From assembly GCF_017355405.1 (NCBI RefSeq), contig NZ_CP061177.1, forward strand, positions 930,001 through 994,000: DNA of 64,000 bases, read 5' to 3'. Position 1 is the stretch's first letter; every line of letters begins with the position of its first letter. Shown piece after piece: positions 26,470 through 34,407 of this stretch. The notes beneath the pieces are model-generated. The model saw only the letters and a program-made list of their open reading frames with translations. It was not told where the DNA came from and made no database searches. Made by a program: the position numbers and the translations under genes. Origin of the DNA: Roseomonas haemaphysalidis. GTDB lineage: Bacteria; Pseudomonadota; Alphaproteobacteria; Acetobacterales; Acetobacteraceae.

Positions 26470-27176
26470 GCCCGCCGGCGGCCGGACCCGTCCGGCGCGC
26501 GCAGCGCCGTGTGGAGGTTGGCGGCGGCGTAAAAGGCGTAGACGACCTTGGCCACCACATCCAGCACCAGGATCACCCAGACCGAGGTGGGGTCGCTGAC
26601 CATCCGCAGGCCTTCCGGCCCGACCAGAAACACGATCGGGTACAGGAACCAGATGACGGTGAGAAAGGACAGGTTTTTGAGATAGGCCCGGCCCAGCGCC
26701 GTGCTGTGCTCGCGCGCCATGGCGAGCAGCGGCACCCACAGCAGGTACAGGACGCCGGCAAAGGCGGCACAGGACCATAGGTACCAGACCCATTTGCCGG
26801 AAGCGCTGGGCGACAGCGCCGAAACCAGCCCCGCCACGATCATCAGCACGTCGAGCACGATGATGGCCACCAGAAAGCCGCCGATCTCCCCGGTCCGGCC
26901 ACGCTCGTGAAAGGCCAGCAGCACCAGCCCCGACAACAGGATCGGCGTGGTCACCGACCAGTCGGCATAGCGCGCGAGATACACGGCGGCGCCATCCTGC
27001 AGCAGCGTGCCGAAGCCGAAGGCCATGGCGAGATAAGCCGTCGCCGCGATGAACGGGACGCTGCTGTGCAGCAGAACATGGTGGCGTGCCGGCGGCCTGC
27101 GCTCGCCGGTCGCGTAAATCGCGAGCGATGCCAGCGACATGATCGAGAAGCCGATCAGAAAAGCCGTCCTGTCCAT
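26466..27176 (-). CDS. Microbial rhodopsin, DTG-type proton pump with helix-B histidine
   Basis: This 236-residue, seven-helix type-1 rhodopsin has the retinal Lys210 in VLDVVAKVVYAF, with Asp206 as second counter-ion. Helix C reads ARYADWSVTTPILLSG: Arg69, Asp72 (primary acceptor, bacteriorhodopsin D85), Thr76 (T89), and Gly83 where bacteriorhodopsin has the proton donor D96. Helix B has His37 (LLHSSVP) aligned with T46. Leu80 at the spectral-tuning site (bacteriorhodopsin L93) predicts green absorption. Proteobacterial pumps with Gly at the donor site and a unique helix-B His have been described as efficient outward proton pumps (Harris and co-workers, 2015, from memory). AGGACC weakly precedes the ATG. 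Confidence 0.93.
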   Translation of the reverse strand: MDRTAFLIGFSIMSLASLAIYATGERRPPARHHVLLHSSVPFIAATAYLAMAFGFGTLLQDGAAVYLARYADWSVTTPILLSGLVLLAFHERGRTGEIGGFLVAIIVLDVLMIVAGLVSALSPSASGKWVWYLWSCAAFAGVLYLLWVPLLAMAREHSTALGRAYLKNLSFLTVIWFLYPIVFLVGPEGLRMVSDPTSVWVILVLDVVAKVVYAFYAAANLHTALRAPDGSGRRRA

Positions 27177-27308
27177 GGGTGCGGTCCTGTTCGCGATGCG
27201 GCCCAAGGCGAGCCTGCCGCGACAACGTGGCCCGGCGCGGCACAGCACGGCGATGAAAGGAATTTCATGTGCCCGGCATCCGGACGTCACGTGAGGATGC
27301 GCGGGGGG

Positions 27309-27785
27309 TCAGCCGCCGGGGGGCGCCGCGGCGGCGTGCAGCAGCCGTTCGCGCAGCTGGTCGATCTCGTTCCGCAGCCGCTCCAGCGCGGCGAGGTCGA
27401 GGCCCGATGCATCCAGCACGCAGGCCGGGATGGTGGCGGCCTTGAGCTGCAGCGCCCGCCCCTGCGGGGTCAGGCGCAGCCGCACCTGCCGCTCGTCCCG
27501 CGGGTCACGCGTGCGGGTCAGGTGGCCGAGCGCTTCCAGCCGCTTGAGCAGCGGGGTCAGGGTGCTGCTTTCCAACAGCAACTGCTGGCCGACCTGGCTG
27601 ACGGTGCGGTCGTCCGCCGCCCACAGCACCACCATCACCAGATATTGCGGATAGGTCAGCCCCACCGCATCCAGCAGCGGCTTGTAGATGCGGTTGAACG
27701 CGTGGCTGGCCGAATACAGGGAAAAGCACAGGAACTGGTCCAGGGCGGGCGGCGACACAGGGGGCGTGCGGGGGGACTTTGCCAT
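27309..27785 (-). CDS. ohrR: MarR-family regulator, OhrR-like
   Basis: This 158-residue MarR protein has the redox-sensing Cys20 in LDQFLCFSLYSASHAF, the hallmark of OhrR, followed by the winged HTH (TVSQVGQQLLLESSTLTPLL) and the wing TRTRDPRDERQVRLRLT. Organic peroxides oxidise the Cys and release DNA. It is divergent from ohr across 122 bases that hold an inverted repeat. It lies 132 bases upstream of the rhodopsin gene on the same strand, so read-through into the rhodopsin operon is possible. Confidence 0.9.
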   Translation of the reverse strand: MAKSPRTPPVSPPALDQFLCFSLYSASHAFNRIYKPLLDAVGLTYPQYLVMVVLWAADDRTVSQVGQQLLLESSTLTPLLKRLEALGHLTRTRDPRDERQVRLRLTPQGRALQLKAATIPACVLDASGLDLAALERLRNEIDQLRERLLHAAAAPPGG

Positions 27786-27798
27786 GCCGGATAATAAA

Positions 27799-27862
27799 TC
27801 GTGCGCGATGGGATTGCCAGCGATTGACGCCACCGGAGCGAGGCTATAAACATCGCACACGA
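27799..27862. promoter_or_regulatory. Inverted repeat and promoter elements in the ohrR-ohr gap
   Basis: TCGTGCGCGAT (27799-27809) and ATCGCACACGA (27852-27862) are inverted copies matching at 10 of 11 positions. Between them TTGACG (27824) and TATAAA (27845) may form the ohr promoter, though the 15-base spacer is short. The sites could bind OhrR and bracket the promoter. Confidence 0.4.
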
Positions 27863-27907
27863 CATGATCGCAGCCGATGTTTTAGCTGCCAACCGGGAGA
27901 CAGTCAG

Positions 27908-28336
27908 ATGACCGTTGACGTGAAGTACACGACGACCGCGACCGCGACGGGTGGCCGCGACGGCCGCGCCACCACCAAGGACGGCGCGCTGGACGTGAAG
28001 CTGGGCGTGCCCAAGGAGATGGGCGGCAACGGCCAGGGCAACAATCCGGAGCAGCTGTTCGCGGCCGGCTACTCGGCCTGCTTTCTGGGTGCCATCAAGG
28101 CCGTGGCGGCCAGCGACAAGACCGGCCCCAAGGTGCCGCAGGACGCGACGGTGACGGCGACGGTGGGCATTGGCCCGCGCTCGGAAGGCGGCTTCGGCAT
28201 CACCGCGGCGCTGGACGTGGCGCTGCCCGGGCTGGACCGCGCGCAGGCCCAGGCGCTGGTCGACAAGGCCCACCAGGTGTGCCCGTATTCCAACGCCACC
28301 CGCAACAACGTCGACGTGCAGATCACCCTCGTCTGA
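27908..28336 (+). CDS. ohr: Organic hydroperoxide resistance protein Ohr
   Basis: This 142-residue OsmC/Ohr-family peroxidase has both reactive cysteines: Cys58 in GYSACFLGA and Cys125 in HQVCPYSNATRNN. Arg20 (GGRDGRA) and Glu48 (NNPEQLF) complete the active site. The C-terminal motif CPYSNATRNNVDV distinguishes Ohr from OsmC. It reduces organic peroxides using lipoylated proteins. The start is the ATG following GAGACAGTCAG. Its neighbour OhrR is the expected regulator. Confidence 0.94.
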   Translation: MTVDVKYTTTATATGGRDGRATTKDGALDVKLGVPKEMGGNGQGNNPEQLFAAGYSACFLGAIKAVAASDKTGPKVPQDATVTATVGIGPRSEGGFGITAALDVALPGLDRAQAQALVDKAHQVCPYSNATRNNVDVQITLV

Positions 28337-28389
28337 CGCAGCGGCGCCGCTCAATCCAGCTGGATGTCGAGCGGCCCCGCGACCGCCTG

Positions 28390-28407
28390 CGGGAACCGTG
28401 TTTCCCG
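28390..28407. terminator. Short hairpin between convergent ohr and response-regulator genes
   Basis: CGGGAA and TTCCCG form a 6-bp stem with a six-base loop. It lies in the 89-base convergent gap, with a further AGCGGCGCCGCT palindrome near 28341. Neither has a T tract, so terminator function is uncertain. Confidence 0.35.
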
Positions 28408-28425
28408 CCGGCGGTGCCCCGTGCC

Positions 28426-29169
28426 TCAGGCACCCGGAAATCCCACGAACACGTAGCCGATGCCGCGCACCGTGCGGATGCAGCCATCCACCCGCTCGTC
28501 GCCCAGCTTGCGGCGCAGCACCACGATGGCATTGTCGACCGAGCGATCGCCGAACCGCCAGGGGCGGCCAAAGGCGAGCCGGGACAGGTCCTCGCGCGAC
28601 ACGGGCTGGCTTTGGGCGCGGACCAGCGCCTGCATCAGCTCGAACTCCGCCGTGGTCAGGTGGATCGGCTGCCCGTTCGGGCGGAACAGGTTGCGCGTCG
28701 CCACCGCGAAGCGCCAGCCGGGCGGCTCGGCTTCCGCTTCCGCCGGGCGGCGCAGCCGGGCGCGCAGCCAGGCCACCACTTCCCGCCCCGACACGGGCTT
28801 GACCAGAAAGTCGTCGGCGCCGGTTTCCAGCCCCAGCACGCGGTCCACCTCGCTGCGGTTGCCGGTGACGATGATGATGATCGCCTTGGTCGCCGCCCGC
28901 AGCTGCGCCAGGCGCGACACGGTGTCCACCTTGCCCAGGTGCTGGTCCAACAGGATCGCTTCCGGCTGAGCCTCGGCCAGCAGTGCTTCCAGCCCCGCCC
29001 AGTCGTAGCTGGTGCGGATGCGGAAGCCGTAGCGCCCGACCACGTCGGACAGCTCGTCCGCCCATTCGCGCTGGTCATCGACCACGTAAACCAAGGGCTC
29101 GACGGCGCGGGCGCCGCCATCCTGCGCCGTGTCCGCGATGCGGGCTGCGCCCTGCTGCTCCGCTTGCAT
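28426..29169 (-). CDS. OmpR-type response regulator
   Basis: This 247-residue protein has a receiver domain (residues about 26-140) with the acidic pair Asp31/Asp32, phosphoacceptor Asp75 (AILLDQHLG) and the Lys of LVKPVSG. A C-terminal winged-helix DNA-binding domain follows (LTTAEFELMQALVRAQ, SVDNAIVVLRRKLGD, IRTVRGIGYVF). The sensor kinase gene lies 11 bases upstream on the same strand. The first 20 residues are a polar extension. The target genes are unknown. Confidence 0.92.
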   Translation of the reverse strand: MQAEQQGAARIADTAQDGGARAVEPLVYVVDDQREWADELSDVVGRYGFRIRTSYDWAGLEALLAEAQPEAILLDQHLGKVDTVSRLAQLRAATKAIIIIVTGNRSEVDRVLGLETGADDFLVKPVSGREVVAWLRARLRRPAEAEAEPPGWRFAVATRNLFRPNGQPIHLTTAEFELMQALVRAQSQPVSREDLSRLAFGRPWRFGDRSVDNAIVVLRRKLGDERVDGCIRTVRGIGYVFVGFPGA

Positions 29170-29180
29170 GCATGTGCCTT

Positions 29181-31289
29181 TCAGGATTGGCCGCCAGGGG
29201 GCTGCGTCGCATCCTCTGCCGTGCTAGCCCCGGGCGGGCCGGCGGTCGGCAGGCGGATGGTGAAGACGGCGCCGTGCTCCGCGTTCTCGCCGGTGATCTC
29301 GCCGCCGAAGGAACGGATGATGCCGTGGCAGATGGACAGGCCGAGCCCCATGCCCTGTCCCGGCCCCTTGGTGGTGAAGAACGGCTCGAACAACCGGGCC
29401 ATCGCCTCGGGCGGCAGGCCGCGTCCGCTGTCGGCCACCTGCAGCGCCACCCGGCCGTCGTCCAGCGCCTGGGCGCGGATGGTCAGGCTGCGCTGGTTGT
29501 CGGGCATGCGCAGCAGGGCATCGCGCGCGTTCAGCAACAGGTTCATCACCACCTGCTCCAGCATCACCGGATTGGCGGCCACCGGCGGCAGGCGGTGCGG
29601 CACCAGCACCTCCACCGCCACGCCGCCGCGGTCCAGCGCGCTGGAACACAGCAGCAGCGCGCTTTCGACCACGCAGGCGAGGTTCACCGCCTCGGTCTTG
29701 CCCTCGTCGCTGCGGCCGAACATCCGCAGGTGCTCCACCAGCCCCTGTGCCCGCCGCGTCTGCTCCAGAATGCGGCCGAGCTTGGCGGCCATCACCGGCG
29801 CTGCGCCGGCACCCATCGTTTCATGCGCGTCCAGCCCGTTCTCGGCCGCCAGCATCATCACGCCGATCGGCTGCGTCATCTCATGCGCCAGCGAGGAGGC
29901 CATGCGGCTCAGCGTCGCCAGCTTGATGCTGGCCAGCGTCTGCGCCTGCAGCATCCGCTCGCCCGAGATGTCCGCCAGGTAGCCCATCACGTCGGCGCCG
30001 CCATGCTGCCCGACGGCGACGATGCGGGCCTGCTCGCGCAGCCACACCGTGCGGCCATCGCCGTGGCGGAGGCGGTATTCGATGCTGGATTCGCCGTCGC
30101 GGTACAGCGTGTCCAGGTGCTGCGCCAGCGCCGGCGCGTCGGCCGGGTGCACGCGGTCGCGCCAGGCGCCTGGCGGCGCGATGTCCGCCCAGCGCAGCCC
30201 GGTCATGCGCTCGACGTTCTCGCTGACGTAGGTCAGGGACAACGACCGGTCGGCGAAGATCTCGGCGCGGTACAGCGTCGCCGGCAAGGCATCCAGCATG
30301 TCCTTGATGCTGCCCAGCGCGCGGTCGCGCACCGCGTCGGTTTCAAACGCGTGGCGCGCTTCCATCTGCCGCAGCCGGCGGTCCAGCCAACCCAGCAGCA
30401 GCAGGGTCACCACCAGTTGCAGCCCGGCCAGCACGGCGCCGATCACCAGCATGTGCCGGCGCAGCCAGTCCTGGCCCCGGGTTTCCAGCAGCACATCGGC
30501 CCCACCGAAGGACAGCGGCGTCATCAGGCGCAGGCCGAGCGGCGCGTCGGGCGAGGGGGTCGCGGCATCGGCTTCCGGCAGCGCGGCGTTGCGTTGCAAC
30601 AACCGCGCGCTGTCGCCCGCGATCGCCACCAGCGCACCATCCGCCAGACGCAGGGCCACGAAGCCCGGCTCGCCGCGCAGCGCATCGCTCAGCGTGGCGG
30701 GGCGCAGGGTTCCCACGTAGAGGCCATCGCTCGCGCGGTCCGCGCCGCCCGGCAGGCGGCCGGCCAGCAACAGCCGGTCCCGGTGCCACAGCAGGCCGGG
30801 CAGCGTGGCGACGCGCAGCGCCGCGTCCGGCACATCAACCGGCTGGCCCACGGACAGCGTCCGCCGGCCGGACGCATCCAGCATCTGCAATCCGTCGAAA
30901 TCCGAGGCCGGGCCGATCAGCGCGTTGCGCAGGCCGGCTTCCAGCGCGGCATGCCCGGATGGCCGCGCGTCGCCCGCCTGCAACTGCACCAGCAGCGCAC
31001 CGACATTGGCGGCGCGGCGTTGCGCGTCCACCAGGGCCTCCTGCAACCGGGTGGCGATGCGGGCGGCCTCGATCTGCTGGCCGACATCGTCCTGCTGGCG
31101 GCTCCATTGCAGCGCGATGCCCGTCCAGATCGCCGCCGCCAGCAACAGGCTGCCGCCGACCACCATGACATGCGGCCAGAACCGCCTGCCATGGGTCGCC
31201 CGAAGCCCGGTGGCGCCTGAACCCTGTTCCCGCATGGATGATGCATCATGCCGCTGTTCGGCACCCTGCGCCGCTGCTGGCTTTATCAT
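29181..31289 (-). CDS. Membrane sensor histidine kinase with PAS domain
   Basis: This roughly 702-residue kinase has two transmembrane segments (FWPHVMVVGGSLLLAAAIW and MLVIGAVLAGLQLVVTLLLL in part) flanking a periplasmic sensor of about 220 residues. A PAS domain (YVSENVERMTGLRWADI) is followed by the phosphoacceptor helix SSLAHEMTQPIGVMM with its His, then N box (LLLNARDAL), G1 (VADSGRGLP), F (FEPFFTTK) and G2 (GMGLGLSI). The start at 31289 has AGGGA six bases upstream; the ATG at 31235 has none. It is co-transcribed with the response regulator. The stimulus is unknown. Confidence 0.88.
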   Translation of the reverse strand: MIKPAAAQGAEQRHDASSMREQGSGATGLRATHGRRFWPHVMVVGGSLLLAAAIWTGIALQWSRQQDDVGQQIEAARIATRLQEALVDAQRRAANVGALLVQLQAGDARPSGHAALEAGLRNALIGPASDFDGLQMLDASGRRTLSVGQPVDVPDAALRVATLPGLLWHRDRLLLAGRLPGGADRASDGLYVGTLRPATLSDALRGEPGFVALRLADGALVAIAGDSARLLQRNAALPEADAATPSPDAPLGLRLMTPLSFGGADVLLETRGQDWLRRHMLVIGAVLAGLQLVVTLLLLGWLDRRLRQMEARHAFETDAVRDRALGSIKDMLDALPATLYRAEIFADRSLSLTYVSENVERMTGLRWADIAPPGAWRDRVHPADAPALAQHLDTLYRDGESSIEYRLRHGDGRTVWLREQARIVAVGQHGGADVMGYLADISGERMLQAQTLASIKLATLSRMASSLAHEMTQPIGVMMLAAENGLDAHETMGAGAAPVMAAKLGRILEQTRRAQGLVEHLRMFGRSDEGKTEAVNLACVVESALLLCSSALDRGGVAVEVLVPHRLPPVAANPVMLEQVVMNLLLNARDALLRMPDNQRSLTIRAQALDDGRVALQVADSGRGLPPEAMARLFEPFFTTKGPGQGMGLGLSICHGIIRSFGGEITGENAEHGAVFTIRLPTAGPPGASTAEDATQPPGGQS

Positions 31290-31730
31290 CTCCGATCCCT
31301 GGTCTTGAAACGCCAGACTGACCTGTGCGGTCCGCGAATTGTGGCACCGGGCGCAAGACGGGCGCAACCGGCGCCCCGGCCGGGACACACCGCCACCCGG
31401 GCATGGCCACCACCGCCATGGCATGCTGCGCGGCGGCCCTGATCCGCGACGCCGAGAATGCTCCACGGCAGTTCCGCAGTGATAATCGACAAAGCATCAA
31501 AGGAAAACGTTTTACTTCCGATATGGCGCCCGGTTCCGTCCATGCGCTGCGGCAACGGTCCCGATCCCTACATAACCCGACAATTCCACGACAGAAATTT
31601 GCGATCCCGTCCGACATTCCGACAATTCGCGGTCATTCGGGACTGTCGCGCCGCCCGACCGGCCAGCCATCCTGCCGCCACCGAAAACGCGGCGCCGCCG
31701 CTTGCTATATCTTCGCGAAGGACCGTCTCC
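31290..31730. other. 441-base intergenic region, no gene found
   Basis: This divergent gap between the kinase and the Xre gene is less GC-rich from about 31470 on. It contains the palindrome AAAACGTTTT (31504-31513) and a TATATC (31706-31711) just before the Xre start that could be a -10 element. No convincing ORF or RNA fold was recognised. Confidence 0.4.
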
Positions 31731-32063
31731 ATGGCCGACGATTCGGCGAGCATCGTGATGCCGGGCGCATCTCTGGTCGACACGCATGTCGCCCGCCAGC
31801 TGCGGCGGCTGCGGGTGGCGCGAAACGTCACGCAAACCCAGCTGGCCGCCGGCCTTGGCGTGTCCACCCAGCTGATCCACAAATACGAGGTCAGCCGCAC
31901 GCGCATCAGCCCGGGGCGGCTGTATCTCTGCGCCCGGCTGCTGAACGTGCCGGTCAGCTATTTCTTTGATACGCTGCACACGGCGGGGGGGCCGTCGCCC
32001 TTGCCGCCGCGCCGCCCGGCCCGCGCCGATGACTGGATCACCACCGCCGCCGGCCACGACTGA
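31731..32063 (+). CDS. Xre-family helix-turn-helix regulator
   Basis: This 110-residue protein carries one HTH_3 domain (residues about 22-76): RQLRRLRVARNVTQTQLAAG then LGVSTQLIHKYEVSRTRIS, ending with the YFFDTL segment common in alphaproteobacterial Xre proteins. The tail is Pro/Arg-rich. The ATG follows GAAGGA. Its targets are not evident. It converges on the VOC gene with 15 bases between stops. Confidence 0.87.
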   Translation: MADDSASIVMPGASLVDTHVARQLRRLRVARNVTQTQLAAGLGVSTQLIHKYEVSRTRISPGRLYLCARLLNVPVSYFFDTLHTAGGPSPLPPRRPARADDWITTAAGHD

Positions 32064-32078
32064 GGCGCCGCGCGAACG

Positions 32079-32471
32079 CTACGCCGCGCGGCGTTCCAGC
32101 AGCTCCAGCACCACCCCGTCCGGCCCTTCCAGAAAGGCCATCCGCACGCCGGGCCGCACCTGCTGCGCTTCGGTGATGATGCGCGTGCCGCGGGCACGGT
32201 GGGCGGCCATCGCGGCATCGAGGTCATCCACCGTGAGCCCGAGATGCTCGATGCCGACGAACGGCATGGCGGCAGGGGCGCGGGCGGTGTCGGCCGGCAC
32301 GTCCTCGATGAACAGGTTCAGGCCGCCGAGGTCGAGGATCACGCGCAGCCGGTCGCGCACCGTCATCCGCGCGGTTTCCTTCGCGCCCATCGCCTCCACG
32401 TAGAAGCTGGCGGCGGCGGCGGCGTCGAGGCTGCGCAGGTGCAGGTGGTCGCAGCGATAGGCGATGGTCAT
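32079..32471 (-). CDS. VOC-family (glyoxalase/bleomycin resistance) protein
   Basis: This 130-residue protein has the paired beta-alpha-beta-beta-beta modules of the vicinal oxygen chelate fold. Candidate metal ligands are His9 or His11 (CDHLHLRS), His in GIEHLGLTV, and Glu in GVVLELLE near the C-terminus. Members include glyoxalases, dioxygenases and resistance proteins; the substrate cannot be told. It is divergent from the MCP-like gene at 32605, with a 133-base gap. Confidence 0.85.
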   Translation of the reverse strand: MTIAYRCDHLHLRSLDAAAAASFYVEAMGAKETARMTVRDRLRVILDLGGLNLFIEDVPADTARAPAAMPFVGIEHLGLTVDDLDAAMAAHRARGTRIITEAQQVRPGVRMAFLEGPDGVVLELLERRAA

Positions 32472-32604
32472 GCGGCAGGGTCCTTTCCCGGAAGGCCGCC
32501 AGCGTCGCCGCCCGGATGGGCGCGGTCAATGCGTGGCACCTGGTGAGGAATCGTGAACCTTGGGCGGTGCAGGATGCCGCGCCACGCCTGGAGAGTTCGC
32601 CGCC

Positions 32605-34293
32605 ATGACCCCGCCCGCCGGCCTGACCGCCATCGCCCAAGACCTGCGCCTTGCCCATGCGCCACTGGAAGCGGATTTCAGCGCCGCCGGCCGCCAGCTG
32701 GAACGCGCGGCCGGGTCGCTGGGCGGGCTTGGCCGCTGCTTCGAGGCGCTGGAGGACCAGCTGCGCGGCCCGCAGCTGCACGGCGCCATCGAACAATTGC
32801 AGCAGGCTTCCGGGCAGGTGCGCGGCATCGACGCCGTGCTGCGCGCCGAACGGCAGGCGCTGGAGCACATGGGCGGCCAGCTCGGCGCCATCGGGGCGGC
32901 GCTGGGGCGGCTGGACGGCACGGTGCGCGCGGTCGGCATGCTGACCGTCTCGGCCAAGGTCTGTGCCTCCGGCCTGGCCGAAACGCGCGAGGATTTTTCC
33001 GCCTTCACCAGCGAGATCGCCCGGCTGTTCGACCTGTCGCGCCGCAGCCTGGAAGGCTTCCAGCACGCCGTGCTGCGGCTGCAGGAGGAGGTGCGCGGCG
33101 GGCTGGCGCGGCAGGACGGCTTCGCGCGCACGCAGGCCGACGCGCTGCAGGGCATTCCAGGCTGGCTGGCCGACAGCGTCGCCGCCGTGGACCGCCGCCT
33201 GCAGGCGGGGGCCGAGGCCTCGGCCGAGGTGCGGCTGCGCTCGGCGGCCATCGCGCGGCGGGTGGCGGAATCCGTGATGGCGCTGCAGATCGCCGACACC
33301 ACGCGCCAGCGCGTGGAGCATGTGGAACACGCGGTTTCCGCACTGGCCGGGCACAACATGCCGGCGGCACCGGCCGACGCGGCGCTGGTGCTGGCGCAGG
33401 TCTGCCACCTGCAATCCGCCCTGCTGCAGGACGCGGCGCGCAACCACGCGCAGCAGGGCGAGCGCGCGGACGCGGCGCTGCGCGGCATGGCCGCCGACGC
33501 GCGCGCCATCTGCCAGCTGGGCGCCGAGGCCTATGGCGCCGGTGAACGGCGTGGCAGCCTGCTGGGCCCGCTGGAAGCCACCGTGCGCCAGGCCCTGGCG
33601 CTGCTGCGCGAATTCCGCGTGGCGCAGGCGGAGGTGGACACGATGTCGCGCGGCATCGCCTCCGCCGTGGCGCAGCTGGTGCGCCACATCGCGACGGTGC
33701 GCGGGCTGGAAACCGACCTGCGGCTGATGAGCCTGAACATGACGCTGAAGTCCGGCCGGCTGCACGATGCCGGCCGCACGCTGCACACCATCGCGCGCGA
33801 GCTGCGTTCCTGCGCCGACCAGACCACCCAGATCGTGGCGCAGATCGCGGACGACCTGACCAGCGTGACCGCCCTGGCGCAGGACCGCGCCAGCCGTGGC
33901 CGCAGCGCCGAGGAAGCGGCGCTGGACCAGCTCGACCAGCTGATCGGCGGCGCCATGGAGCGGCTGGAAGACACAGGCCGACAGATCGGCTTGGCGCTGG
34001 CGACGCTGGAAGACGAGGGCGGCGGCGCGGCCACGGCGCTGGCCGCCGCTGCGGCGGCCCTGACGGCCACCGATCTGCCGGGCACGCTGCGCGACGCCGC
34101 CCGCCGCCTGCTGGAGCTGGCCGGCGGCCCGCCGCCGGACGAGGCGACGCTGGAACGCATCCGCCCGCTGCTGCCGGCCGGTGCCAGCTACACCATGGAC
34201 AGCGAGCGCCAGGTGCAGGCGCGCCTGGGCGGCGGCGGTGGCGGCCCGGCCGCGCCGGTGGCGAGCGAGGAGCTGGAGGACATCCTGTTCTGA
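32605..34293 (+). CDS. Soluble divergent MCP-like coiled-coil protein
   Basis: This 562-residue protein has no transmembrane segment and is almost all long Ala/Leu/Gln-rich helix. Residues about 374-408, LMSLNMTLKSGRLHDAG then RTLHTIARELRSCADQTT, align in spacing with the chemoreceptor tip [17 protein letters not shown] and [15 protein letters not shown]. However, the highly conserved E-A-A-R-A-G-E core is replaced by K-S-G-R-L-H-D. It ends in an acidic, hydrophobic tail, ELEDILF. GGAGAG precedes the ATG. It converges on cheB, so it may be an accessory of the che cluster. Function unproven. Confidence 0.7.
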   Translation: MTPPAGLTAIAQDLRLAHAPLEADFSAAGRQLERAAGSLGGLGRCFEALEDQLRGPQLHGAIEQLQQASGQVRGIDAVLRAERQALEHMGGQLGAIGAALGRLDGTVRAVGMLTVSAKVCASGLAETREDFSAFTSEIARLFDLSRRSLEGFQHAVLRLQEEVRGGLARQDGFARTQADALQGIPGWLADSVAAVDRRLQAGAEASAEVRLRSAAIARRVAESVMALQIADTTRQRVEHVEHAVSALAGHNMPAAPADAALVLAQVCHLQSALLQDAARNHAQQGERADAALRGMAADARAICQLGAEAYGAGERRGSLLGPLEATVRQALALLREFRVAQAEVDTMSRGIASAVAQLVRHIATVRGLETDLRLMSLNMTLKSGRLHDAGRTLHTIARELRSCADQTTQIVAQIADDLTSVTALAQDRASRGRSAEEAALDQLDQLIGGAMERLEDTGRQIGLALATLEDEGGGAATALAAAAAALTATDLPGTLRDAARRLLELAGGPPPDEATLERIRPLLPAGASYTMDSERQVQARLGGGGGGPAAPVASEELEDILF

Positions 34294-34300
34294 GGGGAAG

Positions 34301-34339
34301 AAGGGTCAGGGGAATGAATTCCCCCTGACCCTTCTTTTT
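34301..34339 (+). terminator. Family-1 terminator after the MCP-like gene
   Basis: AAGGGTCAGGGG and CCCCTGACCCTT form a perfect 12-bp stem (34301-34333) with a nine-base loop, followed by CTTTTTC. It starts seven bases after the stop. This is the strongest intrinsic terminator in the window. Confidence 0.85.
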
Positions 34340-34407
34340 CTGTCCGTTGGCCGATCGGATATGGCGGCGCTTGGTCTTCAGCCGAAAGCGTCAGTGGATA
34401 GATGAGG

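Noticed and set aside
26466-27176. Rhodopsin as sodium or chloride pump, or sensory rhodopsin
   Set aside because: Sodium pumps carry Asn-Asp-Gln and chloride pumps a non-acidic first residue in helix C; here it is Asp-Thr-Gly. No transducer gene is adjacent.
27824-27850. Firm sigma-70 promoter call for ohr
   Set aside because: TTGACG and TATAAA are good hexamers but the 15-base spacer is short, so it is kept only as a candidate within the regulatory region.
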